Positions 10,733 to 21,968 of a stretch of 64,000 nt of DNA are shown piece by piece (positions within the stretch are counted from its first letter, which is position 1; every line of letters starts with the position of its first letter). Made by a program: the position numbers and the translations under genes. The notes under the pieces are model-generated. The model saw only the letters and a list, made by a program, of their open reading frames with translations. It did no database searches and was not told the DNA's origin. Source of the stretch: Adiantum capillus-veneris (taxonomy: Eukaryota; Streptophyta; Polypodiopsida; Polypodiales; Pteridaceae); NCBI GenBank assembly GCA_014529385.2, contig CM043960.1, positions 35,885,396 to 35,949,395 on the forward strand. The letters run 5' to 3'.

Positions 10733-11733
10733 TACCCCCCTCTTGAAAGCATTATAATCGCCCTCGATTACGCATGCAAAACAGACAGAGGCCATAAACT
10801 GTCTTAGCAGACAATGATTGTTAGTACCGACGCACTAGGAACAACACATCTAGCACATGTACCAATTGACAGTCACATCATAGGTCATCACAGGACATCA
10901 CTTGACATCACAGGACATCACATGACAAATCACAGTCAAAATTCATTCCAAATCTCATACCATGATTAATCGGCAACGTATTTAGCAATCGCATCTAGAT
11001 CCAGTCGGGAGCTGACAAATGCCCAATTAACTAATCCATATTGCAATCATGTCTATAGACCGAAATGCTACAGTCATTTCGTCTATCCGTTCCTGCACTT
11101 ACACAAGTCAAGTACAAATCAATTAGTATCATTTTCATTATCGGGACTTCCAATTTATAAAGTCATAGAGCAGAATATTGTCAGTCTAGCAGTATCCCTG
11201 AAACCGAAAGGGACATTAGTGACTATATCAAAATATCGGGGCTAAACCGAATGCTTCAAGGTAAAGTTCCACAATGTGAGGAGTATCTGCTAGGTCCTCC
11301 TCCTCCATCCACTTCGCATCCAATGCGGGATAGTTCTTGAATTTAACCAAGAACCGCCTCATCACTTTACCTTTTATCTTTTTATCTTTATGTGCTAGTA
11401 TCTGTTCTGGAACGAGTATCTCCTCGCTTTCCTCCACTTCGGGTTGCTCATCTGGCTCTCCATCATTGGGCACATCGCCTTTAAAAGGCTTCAAGAGACT
11501 CACATGAAAAGCATTGTGAATTCCAAGTATCGGGAACTTCAGTCTAAAGGAGACATCATTTATCTTTTCTTTTATCTAGAAAGGTCCATAGTATCTCATG
11601 CCAAACTTTGGAAAAAGCCGTTTCTTTGCCTTTTTCTTTCTTAGGCGTGCCTTCTCAAAATGTAAGAGCACCCAATCGTCTTCCTTTAATTTCAAATCGC
11701 GACGGTGTCGATCTGCTGCCTGCTTGTGTCTTT
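10733..11733 (-). pseudogene. Element A4: gypsy integrase C-terminus, chromodomain and 3' region (minus strand)
   Basis: Reading right to left: the integrase C-terminal segment with RFEKARL and KLSMRYYGPF-type sequence (11733 to about 11520, with stops), then a clean 91-residue chromodomain frame at 11503-11228 (SLLKPFKGDVP, RRFLVKFKNYPALDAKWMEEEDLADTP). The 3' untranslated region follows, with the dyad TAATCG-CCCT-CGATTA at 10755-10770 and the polypurine tract (CCCCCCTCTT on this strand) next to a TGACA LTR edge at 10732. The element is truncated on the right near 11733 and the rest of pol is absent. Confidence 0.8.
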
Positions 11734-12059
11734 CCTGGACGAGGGAAGAGGGTTCCTCTTCGCAAGACAGAGAGGAAATTCCTTATGTTCGCCCTGCCAA
11801 AAAGTGGTCAAATTAGGGCTGATTTTTTGCTGCGTTTTTAGGGGTTGCAAGTATGAACCAAGTTGAGATAGGAAGAGGTCTCACGGTGGTAGATTGGCCA
11901 CTAGATCTCCTGCGGGAGTGATGTGGGTTTGCTAGGTGACACATGCTTGCCGATTCTCTGAGGTGATTGCTTGGATTCTATAATGCATAGGTAAATCATC
12001 TTGAATTTGAGTTTACTTGGTTGTGGGTGGTACATCACAGTGTTGTGGAATTATGCTCG
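11734..12059. other. Unassigned stretch between gypsy fragments
   Basis: No reading frame, RNA gene or repeat family is recognised. Probably decayed retroelement DNA. Confidence 0.3.
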
Positions 12060-12476
12060 TTTGCAGAGGCAAGAGCCTTTTGCACACGTAAAAGTTAAGG
12101 GATAGGTTGCAAGATGCTATCTGGTAAAGTTCAAGAACTATCCATCTATGGATGCAAAGTGGATGGAAGAGCATGAACTGTCAGAGTCACCTAATGTATT
12201 GCAACCTTACCTTGAGGCCTTTGGGTTACAACCTACGTATGTCCCAACCCAACGTGGGGGTAATGATAGAGCTAGCACATCAAATGTACTCATGGATTCA
12301 GTGCAATAGCTGTTTGACAAAAGTATGAAGGTCTCATTAAGTCATTTGTACACATGTTTTGACAGTCTTTCTTGCGGATACATGCGATGATAAAAGGGTG
12401 CTTACCACAATAAATCATCTATGGCATGTATATATGGTACGCAATCGAGGACGTTTGCGATTTTAAGAGGGCGGTA
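12060..12476 (+). pseudogene. Element B2: chromodomain end and 3' region
   Basis: A fragment of the same family as element B. At about 12080-12240 it encodes a decayed chromodomain (YLVKFKNYPSMDAKWMEEH, then YLEAFGLQPTYVP) closely like the end of the B polyprotein, with a stop inside the preceding linker. Downstream are the dyad GCAATCG-AGGA-CGTTTGC at 12441-12458 (one T-T mismatch) and a polypurine tract AAGAGGGCGG (12465-12474) leading to the LTR at 12477. Confidence 0.75.
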
Positions 12477-14108
12477 TGTCACGAGGACGTGGCAATTGCT
12501 AACTTGAGTTGTTGGTTTCTTTCCGATGATTTTTGTTTAGTTTTTGGGACCCTCTTTTTGAAGTTGCAATTGGTCGAACATTGTATCGCCAGTGTGGAAC
12601 GGCCGACGGCCGAGAGTTTCACCTGCAGTCGAGAAGGGCAAGTCACCACAAGTTGGTTGGGCCAATTGGCACTAGAATCCGAGCAATAAAAGGGTGTCTA
12701 GGCTCAGTTCAAAGTCATTTAGGCCCCTCTCTACACTTATAAGTCAGCGGGTACGGAAATTAACTCAAAAGGCATAAGGGACACATGGTGGCTCCAAATG
12801 ATTCTGCCAGATCTGCATGAAGAGGGGGCAAAATTGGGAGAGGAGGCTGATTTTGTTAAAAAGTGCTATTGTGTGTGTGACTAGTGGGTGCAGGTGATCA
12901 CAGCTTTAATAGAAAGCTTGCCTTCTCCCTTGCTCCACGTAGCGTGACGATTTGCTCTCGCGCATCTCTCCCCCCCCTTTGCACATATGGTAATGCCCCA
13001 CTAGTTGGGCTTCTCAAATGACCATGTACAGTTCTGGGGGTTTATGCGTGTTTGCCAAGTCAAGAGTCTTCTGTACAGGAACCGGATTAGCTAATTGCTA
13101 ATCCCCTTTAGGTACGCACAGTTCCATCGCGAACGAGTGCGAAAACGGAGAGTTTTCTCGCGTGAAAACTCGTCTGATTTGAAATCGAACTGTCCCACTT
13201 CGTGCGGGAGCACTTGAGACACGCGTAGGCGTGCTCGTTCAGCTCAAAACAGTCCAAAACAGAGAATTACAGCTTGCTGTGTTTTTCAGCAGGTTTAGGG
13301 TTTCGCACTTAAACTGCAGGGAATCGCCAGGGGAGCTTCAGAAAGGCCTTGGGATGCGTGTATAGGGCAGTAGGCACCTAACAGTGGCAAAACATAAAAT
13401 TAGAGCATGCTGAAATTGACTTGCAGCTCACTAGAAAGCTTCCATACCGCAAGGTAAAGTGACCTTGATGTGTACTTTTGGCCTACAGGGATTTTTGTGC
13501 CGTTATGTTGGCGAAATTGGGTCAAAAAACTTGCAATTACAGCCATGGACAGGTTTGAACAGCTTGGTGAGGGTTAGGTGCAAGCGTTCGGATCGTTTAT
13601 TTGCCAGGGGAGCCTTGGGAAAGCATTGGGTGCTTGTACAGGACAGCTTAGAGAGATTTCTTGCGAGGAATCTCGTCTAATTCAAGGGGCAAGTGACCCT
13701 ACAGGTGCAAGAGCTCGAGTGTTGTCCACGGAAGTGATCAACATGCGGATTAGAGCGTCAAACACAGAATTCAGCGAGCTGTAATTTCTTGCCAGGTTTT
13801 GCAAAGTGCTCTAAAGTGCGTGGAAAGTCAATGTTTACTTGGGATTTTGTCCGTGGAGACTTCTAATGTGGTTAAGTTGCCGAAATCGGGTTAGAGTAGA
13901 GGAATTTCGGCCCGATAAAAGTGGGACAGCTTGTAGAAGTTTATAGGTTTTTCTCAAGTATAAGCTGTCTGCTTGGTAGCGCTCTAGTTGCCAGGCAGTG
14001 GTTTGTCTTGAAGTGTTGAATTCCAGTCACATGCTTATTCATGAAGTTCCTTTGTGTCCTAAAGTCTAAAGTAAAGAATTTTGGGTGAATGCCAAAGTCC
14101 ACCGTCCT

Positions 14109-14110
<2 letters not shown>
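12477..14110 (+). repeat. Element B2 3' LTR (diverged)
   Basis: Starts TGTCACGAGG after the polypurine tract. Collinear with the 1478-bp B LTR: shared landmarks include CCAC/CTAGTGGGCTTCT, CATGTACAGTT, GGATTAGCTA...GCTAATCCCC and AGCTTGTAG, and the end resembles TAAAGTCTACCGCCC. The right boundary is uncertain because a GA repeat follows immediately. The family's GAAATACCGAAAGGGG block was not found in this copy. Confidence 0.65.

Positions 14111-14156
<46 letters not shown>
14111..14156. repeat. (GA)n microsatellite
   Basis: About 46 bp of GA dinucleotides directly before a copy of the dispersed repeat at 14157. Confidence 0.95.
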
Positions 14157-14159
<3 letters not shown>

Positions 14160-14350
14160 GAAATGAAATGGAATGTTATATTAACGTCTTCAAAAGGCCA
14201 AAATGACAAGTGAGACCAAAATGTTACAAGCCGGTGAACCTGATACAATGTCTGAGTATCAAAAATAAAAAGGTATTGAAAACGGGGTACTATACAATCC
14301 TAAACTGCCATATGTGAACTAAGCAGCTAGTTGGAACTGTGTAGGATATG
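14157..14350. repeat. Dispersed GA-flanked repeat, copy 1
   Basis: Contains ATTAACGTCTTCAAAAGG and GGCCAAAATGAC, then TGGAACTGTGTAGGATATG. It is similar to 24640-24790 and 63490-63660, in the same orientation and again beside a GA run. Read on the minus strand it looks like a retroposon 3' end with a (TC)n tail. That interpretation is inference. Confidence 0.5.
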
Positions 14351-14351
14351 A

Positions 14352-14353
<2 letters not shown>

Positions 14354-14439
<86 letters not shown>
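14354..14439. repeat. (GA)n microsatellite
   Basis: About 86 bp of uninterrupted GA. Long Ser-Leu open frames across it are low-complexity artefacts. Confidence 0.95.
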
Positions 14440-14442
<3 letters not shown>

Positions 14443-14600
14443 CCACAAGGTAGACACGGAGTGGCGAGTTCCACTTCAAGAGAATTGACCCCAAAATCTT
14501 GGCGCCCCTTTCCGTATTTCTTTTGTATTGCTTCACAAAGGTACAATTGCTAGGGCTCAAGTTCTGCTTCCACAAACCCTAGAATACAAGAGTGAACCCC
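14440..14600 (-). repeat. LTR fragment (U5-like), minus strand
   Basis: On the minus strand it carries the shared LTR block (GAAATACGGAAAGGGGCGCC, then TTTTGGGGTCAA) and a CCACTCCGTGTC end followed by the TC run, in the same order as element C near 35890-36009. A solo or truncated LTR. Confidence 0.55.
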
Positions 14601-15780
14601 CAAAGTACATATTTAGTCATCAACTTCCTAGAATTATTGCTTGAGATGCCACGAAGGTTCTAAAGTGCGATTTCCTTTAAGGGTGAATGTGTGCCTATCC
14701 TGGATTCATCTAGGTATATATGTTCTATATCCACAAAGCTAACTTATGAACTGTAAAAATCTTGGAGTTTATTTGGGCTATTGGTTCTGCCTTCATAGTT
14801 TGGTTTGAATTACATTTTTAAACCTAACTTGAGCCAAAAAAACGTGTGTTGTTTTTGGTTATTTCTCATAAAATTGGCATTAGATCACCCTAAAGTACAT
14901 CTTAATGACCTCTAAAATTCTACATAGCTAGCATAGGTAGTTCTAAAGGTATTGTTATACTTCTAAAAAATGGAAAGCCTATGTATTGGAAGCTATGGCC
15001 CATTTTATGAAAAATTCTCTGCGCTGATTTGCTAGTAAAATTTACATTTTGATGAATATTTTGGAAGTTTTTTTGTAATCAAAAGGCAATTTTGAGTGTG
15101 CTTATGGAGTGCTCAGTATGTAACCTTCTTCCTTGAGTTTTAGGGCACCTAACACCCTAAATAGCAAACAACACACAGATGGGAGTGGGTTTCTGTTTTA
15201 CTAGAACTGGACTCATTTTAAGTGAATACTATGTGGTCTTCAAATTGCTAAAATTCACTCAACAAACATGGTACATTTCAAGCTTAGGTCCATATATAAG
15301 CGTATAATTCCAATTTGGCACCAACTTGACAGGTTTATATGCCATACTGAAGGCCCCATTATGGAAGTTGTTTTTTCCTGAGTGCAGTTTTTGTACTTAA
15401 TAGGTGTGCTCCAAATTGTCTTAGGGAGGCATGTTTTGATGCTTTCTATACTTGAAGATGAAAGTAAAGAACCAAAGTGTGTAAAGTGGAAGCATTTATA
15501 ATGGTAATGATAGGTGTACATATAGAAACATTGATGATAGGCTAACAAATGTGAAAAATGCACTTTTTTTGTACTTAATTCTATGTGCATAAGAAACTTT
15601 TTGTGCCTACAACAACCATTGACTTTGGTGAAGAACTCATTGATGTTTATGGGAAAAATAGGCTTGTTGCCTAGGTATTTTTGTACTTTGTGTTGTAATG
15701 GGAGGGCACTACATGCGAACTAGAAAGAACAGACTGGAACATACTTTTAGCACTTCAAGACAACTAAACACACACAAACT
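14601..15780. other. AT-rich noncoding stretch
   Basis: No coding frame, structural RNA or repeat is recognised. It could be TON2 intron sequence if the gene extends left of the window. The run of T at about 15781-15788 probably marks the poly(A) end of the minus-strand LINE. Confidence 0.35.
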
Positions 15781-16251
15781 TTTTTTGTAATCTATTTGAT
15801 TGATTTACTAGTGGGAAACCTCAAAGTGAGGAAAACCCACCGTAATGTACAAGGGGAAGAACACAGAACTACTCAGTTGTACAGAGTAGCCAGAAGCATT
15901 CATAGGAAAGCCGATGTATCACTGCGGTGATATCACCAACTTCCAAAGCAAACCGTAACGATTGCCTAAGGGAAAGCTTGAAGAGTGGGAACTGGTCTGC
16001 ATGAGTACAATGAAACATGTAAGCATTACGCTGACTCCACAGGGTCCAATAAGCCTAGTATCTAACCCACATAAAGAAGACCGCAAAACGTTGTAGTGTC
16101 GGTGAGAAAATGCCAAATACCCAGAACCTTTTGTGAAAAACAACCCCAAGAAAGCAGAGCCGCATACAGGCCAATGCACGGCGAAGGAAGTCTCTAGTAA
16201 TGCAGCAATCCCACAGCAAGTGGCAATTATTCTCTTCTGCAGTGGAGCAAC
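15781..16251 (-). pseudogene. LINE-1 ORF2 C-terminal part (distal piece)
   Basis: The minus strand encodes the last part of an L1-type LINE ORF2: the end of the reverse-transcriptase-associated zinc finger (EENNCHLLWDC) and the downstream segment RDFLRRALACMRL. It then reaches a 3' noncoding end with an AAACCTCAAAGTGAGG-type dyad and a T run (A tail on the minus strand). It continues the piece at 21969-22943; element D separates them. Frame changes mark it as decayed. Confidence 0.7.
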
Positions 16252-17379
16252 TGTAAGGTGCAGCGGAATGAATGTTTGAACTTTGCTCAAGATGAGTGCT
16301 CCGAAATGTGCTCAAGGTTCCTTTTTGTTCTTATGGAAGGTAGAGCCTTCCGTTCTTAATGAGAGAGTGCAATGATCATAACAAAGTGAATGGACACTGT
16401 GCGTGCAAGTGTATGAGACTAAGAGATAGAGAGAGACGAGAAATACGACACCAGAGACGTTGTAAAACCCTCCTCCGAAGGCCCCACTCTCGTCGGCGAG
16501 AGTGGTCTCCTATTGATTGCGCAAACTGTTACAAAGTGGATGCATGTGACTGATGCAAGTCTAGGCTAGATCGACGACGACGACGGGGATGGCTAAGCCG
16601 ATCTAAGGGCTGAAATCTGCTACTTTTTATCTGCTGTCCAAAAACGCTAATGGGCTGAAATCTGCTGCGGCTGAAAACGCAGGAGAAAACGCTACCCTTG
16701 CTGGTCTTTATGGCTGAAAATTGTCGGTGCTTATCTGCTGAAATCTGATGGTTCTTAGGGCTGAAAATTGATGATCTTTACCTACTAAAAATCGCCATGG
16801 TTGAGGGCGATTCTGACATGCTGAAAACGCTAAGGCTGCCGATGCTTGGTATGATGTGACTGAAGCAAAAACGCTTGGCTGAGGTCTTCTTGCGGTGGAG
16901 CTTGTTGATGGAAACGCCTAGGGACTGAGGTTGATGAAAACGCTAGGGGTCTTTGCTTGGAGGAGGAACATCCACCAAGGTTCTTGCTGAGAAGTGCTTG
17001 TTGGGCAACGGTGCTCCTGCTGCCTCTTCTGCCAATTAGTGCTAGTCTAGGTTTGCTTATATACAAACTTACTCAATTTGCCCTACCTACTTTCCAACAA
17101 AAGTCACTTAAAAATAATAAGTGAAAAATGTCAAAAATAGGCAAAATAGGCTAAATGCACTGGAAAATTCTCCTGAAGGATTCTGATGGGAATGCTTATG
17201 ATCATGCTGTGTGCAACCAGAGGATATGCATCTACACTAAGTGTCTGGACATGCACGGTCTGCGAACAGACTCACAAAAGTGCTAGATCACCTCTAAGTC
17301 TAGACTGACTGGACTGATTGAACCCTTGTCGTGTTGTAGGTTGTCCACGGACACATAGGGTTGGATGTGTCACGTGACA
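16252..17379 (-). repeat. Element D 3' LTR
   Basis: Direct repeat of 20859-21968, with small length differences (for example extra sequence near 16680-16710). TG...CA ends; minus-strand start TGTCACGTGACA. Contains many GCTGAAA words. Confidence 0.85.
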
Positions 17380-17907
17380 TCCCCTCCTTTTCAAAGTCAG
17401 GTATTGGTACCGAACTTTATGGCGTCGAGGGAGATCGCCAATAGCATCCGGAATCTTGGAAGGGACTCGTCGCCGGCCCACTCGGATGTGTGGGTCGTGC
17501 GGTACTTGAACTTCATAAAGGTCTGCAACGCTTGCTTCTTTGGGCCGCGCCGAAAGCGACACTAAGTCTTCTGTGGCTCTTTCGATGCTTCAACTTCGTG
17601 AAAAGTCATGCTTGTGTTTTCTTCAAGAATCTCCATGGCGGAAAATTCCTGAAACCATTTCCAACACAAAACCATGAACATACCTATTCCATGGAAAGTG
17701 ACTGGAAAAAATCTTGTCTTCCTCAAAGATTGTGCATGCAATGTAGATGAACAAATAGACGGAGTGCCAAACCGTTCACCACACACGCAAACAATGAGAT
17801 CGAATCTTTCTCTTCTGATCTAAAGCAATCAACTGTGGCAATTCACAACGGAAATGCCCTTGCTTGGTGCTCATACTTTCATGTGTTCGTTCTATGAATG
17901 TGGCATG
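17380..17907 (-). other. Element D 3' noncoding region
   Basis: No recognised coding sequence. On the minus strand a short dyad GGTA-CCAA-TACC (about 17401-17412) precedes the polypurine tract AAAAGGAGGGGA beside the LTR. The position is like the dyads of the other families but the sequence is not. Confidence 0.45.
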
Positions 17908-19080
17908 TCAAGGAAGAGACATAGAATGTGACTTCCTTACATACATACTTTTCAGCTTTTCATGAACAATCCGCATACATTCGTGCTCATTCATGAGTGA
18001 GACGAGCTCAACGTACAATATGTCATGCCTAGTAAAAGGGATCACATAAAGACGCTGACTAAAATACAGGAAACGATCACGAAAGAAACACTTGAACAAT
18101 GCGTGCGTATCAATCATGCGAACACATAATACTTCCCGTGAGGGTACTTTGGACCTAGGCTCGAGAGCCATGATCGATCCTTCGTGATTGATCGAATCTG
18201 CAACGAGGTTAGCTTCGTTAGAAAAAGCATCCACTAACACATCATCCTTGTGAACAGTCACATCATCTTCATGAAAATCCTCATGCTTGTGAGAAATCAC
18301 ATCTTGATCATCATGGAAATCATCATGCTTGTCATTGCCAACCAAATCATCATGCTTGTCATTGCCAAGCAAATCATCATGCAAATCATTGGCATTCAAA
18401 TCATCATGCTTCTCATAATCATGCAAATCCTGTGTGTCATGCTTTGGAGAAGGAGAGACTGAGAGAGTCTCCTTCTCCTGAATCCGTTCAATCTTCGCCT
18501 GCACATTATCAATGAGAGAGGGAGAGTGAACAACTTCCTCTCCACGAATGACAATGGGAGAGTCACTTTTGGCATTGAGAGTGAAAGTGTTAGCCTCCCA
18601 ATCAATGAGAGGGTTAAGCTCACGAAACCATTTAATGCCCAAAATCATATCACATCCTGTGAGAGGAGAGACAAAAAAATTTCTACGGTAAGCAGCTTGT
18701 TGAACTGTAAACAACACACCAAGACACTCTTGCGTGATGAGAGAGTCCATACCGGGAACAAAGCCAGAGACCTCGAGAGGAGATTTCTGACTAACCTCTA
18801 GGCGGGCTCTCTCAACAAGAGAGAGACTGATCACATCATGCATACTACCTGGGTCAAACAATATGACAAAACGTTGCCTCGTCATATGACCATAACATTT
18901 AATGAGAGAATCATCAATGGGAGGGTCAGGAGAAACTTGGGGCACACTCGTGTTATCAATAATTGCATTGACAGAGGAAGTGGGTTTTGTGGATTCTTTA
19001 GATTCATTCGATTCAAGCTTAGGACATGTTCTTTTTATGTGACCCTTAATGTGACAATGAAAACAACGACCTTCCTTAGA
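17908..19080 (-). CDS. Element D zinc knuckle, protease and His/Asp repeat protein
   Basis: The clean frame is 18945-17908 (345 residues); the same protein appears to begin upstream with a CCHC knuckle CFHCHIKGHIKRTC at about 19066-19024. The protease region has FVILFDPGSMHDVIS (Asp31 of the frame) and PLTGCDMILGIKWFRELNPLIDW. The catalytic triplet reads D-P-G. A region of about 90 residues follows, rich in His and Asp, with repeats such as NDKHDDLVG and HEDFHEDD. The last part (CVRMIDTHALF to MSLP) is not recognised. No polymerase domain follows. The role of the His/Asp repeats is unknown; metal binding or simple slippage expansion are both possible. Confidence 0.7.
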   Translation of the reverse strand, partial: SKEGRCFHCHIKGHIKRTCPKLESNESKESTKPTSSVNAIIDNTSVPQVSPDPPIDDSLIKCYGHMTRQRFVILFDPGSMHDVISLSLVERARLEVSQKSPLEVSGFVPGMDSLITQECLGVLFTVQQAAYRRNFFVSPLTGCDMILGIKWFRELNPLIDWEANTFTLNAKSDSPIVIRGEEVVHSPSLIDNVQAKIERIQEKETLSVSPSPKHDTQDLHDYEKHDDLNANDLHDDLLGNDKHDDLVGNDKHDDFHDDQDVISHKHEDFHEDDVTVHKDDVLVDAFSNEANLVADSINHEGSIMALEPRSKVPSREVLCVRMIDTHALFKCFFRDRFLYFSQRLYVIPFTRHDILYVELVSLMNEHECMRIVHEKLKSMYVRKSHSMSLP

Positions 19081-19130
19081 ATAAGTGCTTTGCTCTTCCG
19101 ACGTGATGTATCCTCCTAAAATTCCTTGTG

Positions 19131-20408
19131 CTACCTTTTCATTTGGAGTGAGCTTAGGTTTAGCAATTGTGTTAACCTTACCCTTAGGTTCATTGGAAGA
19201 ATTCTTTTCTGAGAGACTGTTGGAAGATTGGTTAGAAGAGTTACCATTCTTACCATTCTTATTTTGAGGGTTCTGAGGGTTTGAGAGGTACTTGTGGAAG
19301 TCTTGTTCTCCTTAGGCTCTCCCTTGTTGTGCTTCATCTCCTGTGCGAGAGCAATCGCTACCGCCTTGTTGAGATCGATTGGGTCGAAGACTTCTACATC
19401 AAACTTGATGTAGTCGTCTAACCCAAAAAGGAATGCCTCTTTGCGTTCATCATCCGACTTGCGTAATTGGGTACCTAGTTGCAAAACACGATTAGAGAAA
19501 GACATAACCGGCATCCCATTTTGCTTGAGAGCGCGCCGATCGTCCTTCAATCGTGCGAGGTACTCAGGTGGCATAAACCGCGCCTTGAGCTTGTCCTGGA
19601 AATCAGCCCAATTAAAAGAAAGGGGCGTGAATTCGTCGGCTTCCTCTAGGTGCGCGGCTAACTGTGTCTCTTGCCATGCGTGGTACCAATTGATGGCATC
19701 ATCGACAAGGTACATGGTTGCCGTCAAAACTTTGCTATTTCCTCTCTTCTTAGTTGTCGCAAAATAAGCATTAAATTGATGCAACCAAGAATGAATAACC
19801 GTAGCATCCATCTTACCATCATACTTACTGAAAGTCAATTTTTTTGTGAGGACTGGGTTGTTGGAATCCGCATCGTGGCTTGCGCCACTTGAGGAACTCC
19901 CACGATCTTTGGTTGGTTCGGACTTCAAGGCAAGTACTTGTCGAACAAATTCTTGAGTGCGGAGTTCTCTTTGAGCCTTACGCTCGGCCTCCAAGGCCGC
20001 TCGTCTTGCTTCAGATTCCTCTTGTCTTTGTGCTTTCCTTTCTTTTCGTTTAACGGGCTCGCGTTCCAAGGCAATGCGAGTCGCTTCTTGTTGTATGGCA
20101 ATTCTTTCGTTGCGTTATTCGTGCTCGCGTTCCAAGGCAATGCGAGTCGCTTCTTGTTGTATAGCATTTCTTTCGTTTCATTCTTCGCGCCCGCGGTCCT
20201 TTGGTTGTCGTTCTACTTTTCTTTCTAGTTGTGCCATCATCTCCATCATTGACTTGACCATCACCTCCATAGAATTTGGTACAACTCGTGGCGTAGATGG
20301 GGAAGGGGGAGGGTCGGGAAAGCCTCCTGGTGGGGAAAACTCTTCTTCGCCACTCCCATGCTCATCACCTGTATGTGAAGTATCCATTCCGCTTCGGGTG
20401 ATGACCAT
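19131..20408 (-). pseudogene. Element D Gag
   Basis: Starts at ATG 20408 (MVITRSGMDTS), with a Pro-rich acidic N-terminus. A charged coiled-coil-like region follows, built partly from a 66-bp tandem repeat (IQQEATRIALERE, about 20055-20175). The Gag capsid domain comes next: LTFSKYDGKMDATVIHSWL, TMYLVDDAINWYHAW, FNWADFQDKLKARFMPPEY and VLQLGTQLRKSDDERKEAFLFGL. Two in-frame stops (TGA at 20178-20180, TAA near 20118) and a frame change near 19280 before the zinc knuckle interrupt it. The capsid part (20069 to about 19290) is open. Confidence 0.75.
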
Positions 20409-20845
20409 GCACTATGATCTTTGGTTCTTAAGTTCACGAGGAACTTAGGTTGTTGAGAGTCTGGGGTTCTTGAGGGTCTTGAGGTTCGTGCGGGTCTTGA
20501 GGTTCGTCTTTCGCTTGCAATCTGTGTTAGAGAAGGATCTTCTCTTCACCCGAGTTCTGCTCTTTTCCGCTGGTGCACACCTTGGTGGCCTTGCCCTCAC
20601 ACCAAGGTTGCTTTTTCCCACCTCACGTCGATTGGCCGGCCTCTAAGTGCACGGTCCGCTCTTAATGAGTGAAAAGAGGCACAAGGGGAGGCTGGACAAG
20701 CCCTTTTTTCCTGGGATTCCTGTCACTAAACAAAAACACGATATCGACACGCCCAAGCGAACTTGGGTTCGTGCGATTGCAACAAGCAAAAAAATTCTTG
20801 TGATTCTTGTGGTTCTTTCCTTGAGTGATATAGAACACTGCCAAA

Positions 20846-20857
20846 GCTCTGATCCCA
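20846..20857 (-). other. Primer-binding site of element D
   Basis: TGGGATCAGAGC on the minus strand, one substitution from the initiator-Met tRNA site, one base from the 5' LTR. Confidence 0.75.
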
Positions 20858-20858
20858 A

Positions 20859-21968
20859 TGTTAGGTGCAGTGGAATGAATGTTTGAACTTTGCTCAAGAT
20901 GAGTGCTCCGAACTGTGCTCAAGGTTCCTTTTTGTTCTTATGGAAGGTAGAGCCTTCCGTTCTTAATGAGAGAGTGCAATGATCATAACAAAGTGAATGG
21001 ACACTGTGCGTGCAAGTGTATGAGACTGAGAGATAGAGAGAGAAGAGAAATACGACACCAGAAACGTAAAACCCTCCTCTAAAGGCCCCACTCTCGTCAG
21101 CAAGAGTGGTCTACTTTTGATTGCACAAACTGGTACAAAGTGGATGCATGTGACTGATGCAAGTCTAGGCTAGATCGACGACGACGACGGGGATGGCTAA
21201 GCCGATCTAAGGGCTGAAATCTGCTACTCTTTATCTGCTGTCCAAAAACGCTAATGGGCTGAAATCTGCTGCGGCTGAAAACGTAACCCTTGCTGGTATG
21301 GCTGAAAATTGTCGGTGCTTATCTGCTGAAATCTGATGGTTCTTAGGGCTGAAAACTGATAATCTTTACTTGCTGAAAATCGCTATGGTTGAGGGCGATT
21401 CTGACATGCTGAAAACGCTAAGGCTGCTGATGCTTGGCGATGATGTGACTGGAGCAAAAATGCTAGGCTGAGGTCTTCTTGCGGTGGAGCTTGCTGATGG
21501 AAACGCCTAGGGGCTGAGGATGATGAAAACGCTAGGGGTCTTTGCTTGGAGGAGGAACATCCACCAAGGTTCTTGCTGAGAAGTGCCCGTTGAGCAATGG
21601 TGCTCCTGTTGCCTCTTCTGCCAATTAGTGCTAGTCTAGGTTTGCTTATATACAAACTTACTCAATTTGCCCTACCTCCTTTCCAACAAAAGGCACTTAA
21701 AAATAATAAGTGAAAAATGTCAAAAATAGGCAAAATAGGCTAAATGCACTGGAAAATTCCCCTGAAGGATTCTGATGGGAATGCTTATGATCATGCTGTG
21801 TGCAACCAGAGGATATGCATCTACACTAAGTGTCTGGACATGCACGGTCTGCGAACAGACTCACAAAAGTGCTAGATCACCTCTAAGTCTAGACTGACTG
21901 GACTGATTGAACCCTTGTCGTGTTGTAGGTTGTCCACGGACACATAGGGTTGGATGTGTCACGTGACA
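20859..21968 (-). repeat. Element D 5' LTR
   Basis: 1110-bp direct repeat of 16252-17379; minus-strand start TGTCACGTGACA, end CCTAACA next to the primer site. Confidence 0.85.

Larger units (their letters stand above)
16252..21968 (-). mobile_element. Element D: non-autonomous gag-protease LTR retrotransposon
   Basis: A 5.7-kb element on the minus strand. LTRs are 16252-17379 (3', 1128 bp) and 20859-21968 (5', 1110 bp). Flanks GCAAC (16247-16251) and ACAAC (21969-21973) match at 4 of 5 bases. A primer site TGGGATCAGAGC reads on the minus strand (20846-20857 on +), one base from the initiator-Met site. The polypurine tract abuts 17379. The interior (3.5 kb) encodes Gag, zinc knuckle and protease only; no reverse transcriptase, RNase H or integrase was found. 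It must depend on another element for mobility. It is inserted into LINE-1. Confidence 0.85.

Noticed and set aside
11920-11940. Possible TON2 exon fragment (ATGTGGGTTTGC resembles a family MWVC motif)
   Set aside because: The next codon is a stop and the surrounding residues do not match the family; chance similarity.
14319-14575. Long Ser-Leu or Arg-Glu open frames over GA/CT repeats (also near 23100-23300, 30450-30730, 36470-36860, 50530-50890)
   Set aside because: Any dinucleotide repeat of this length is open in several frames; there is no start context or domain.
18250-18462. Ile/Met-rich frame on the + strand opposite the element D His/Asp repeats
   Set aside because: Antisense shadow of the repeat-coding region, with no independent support.
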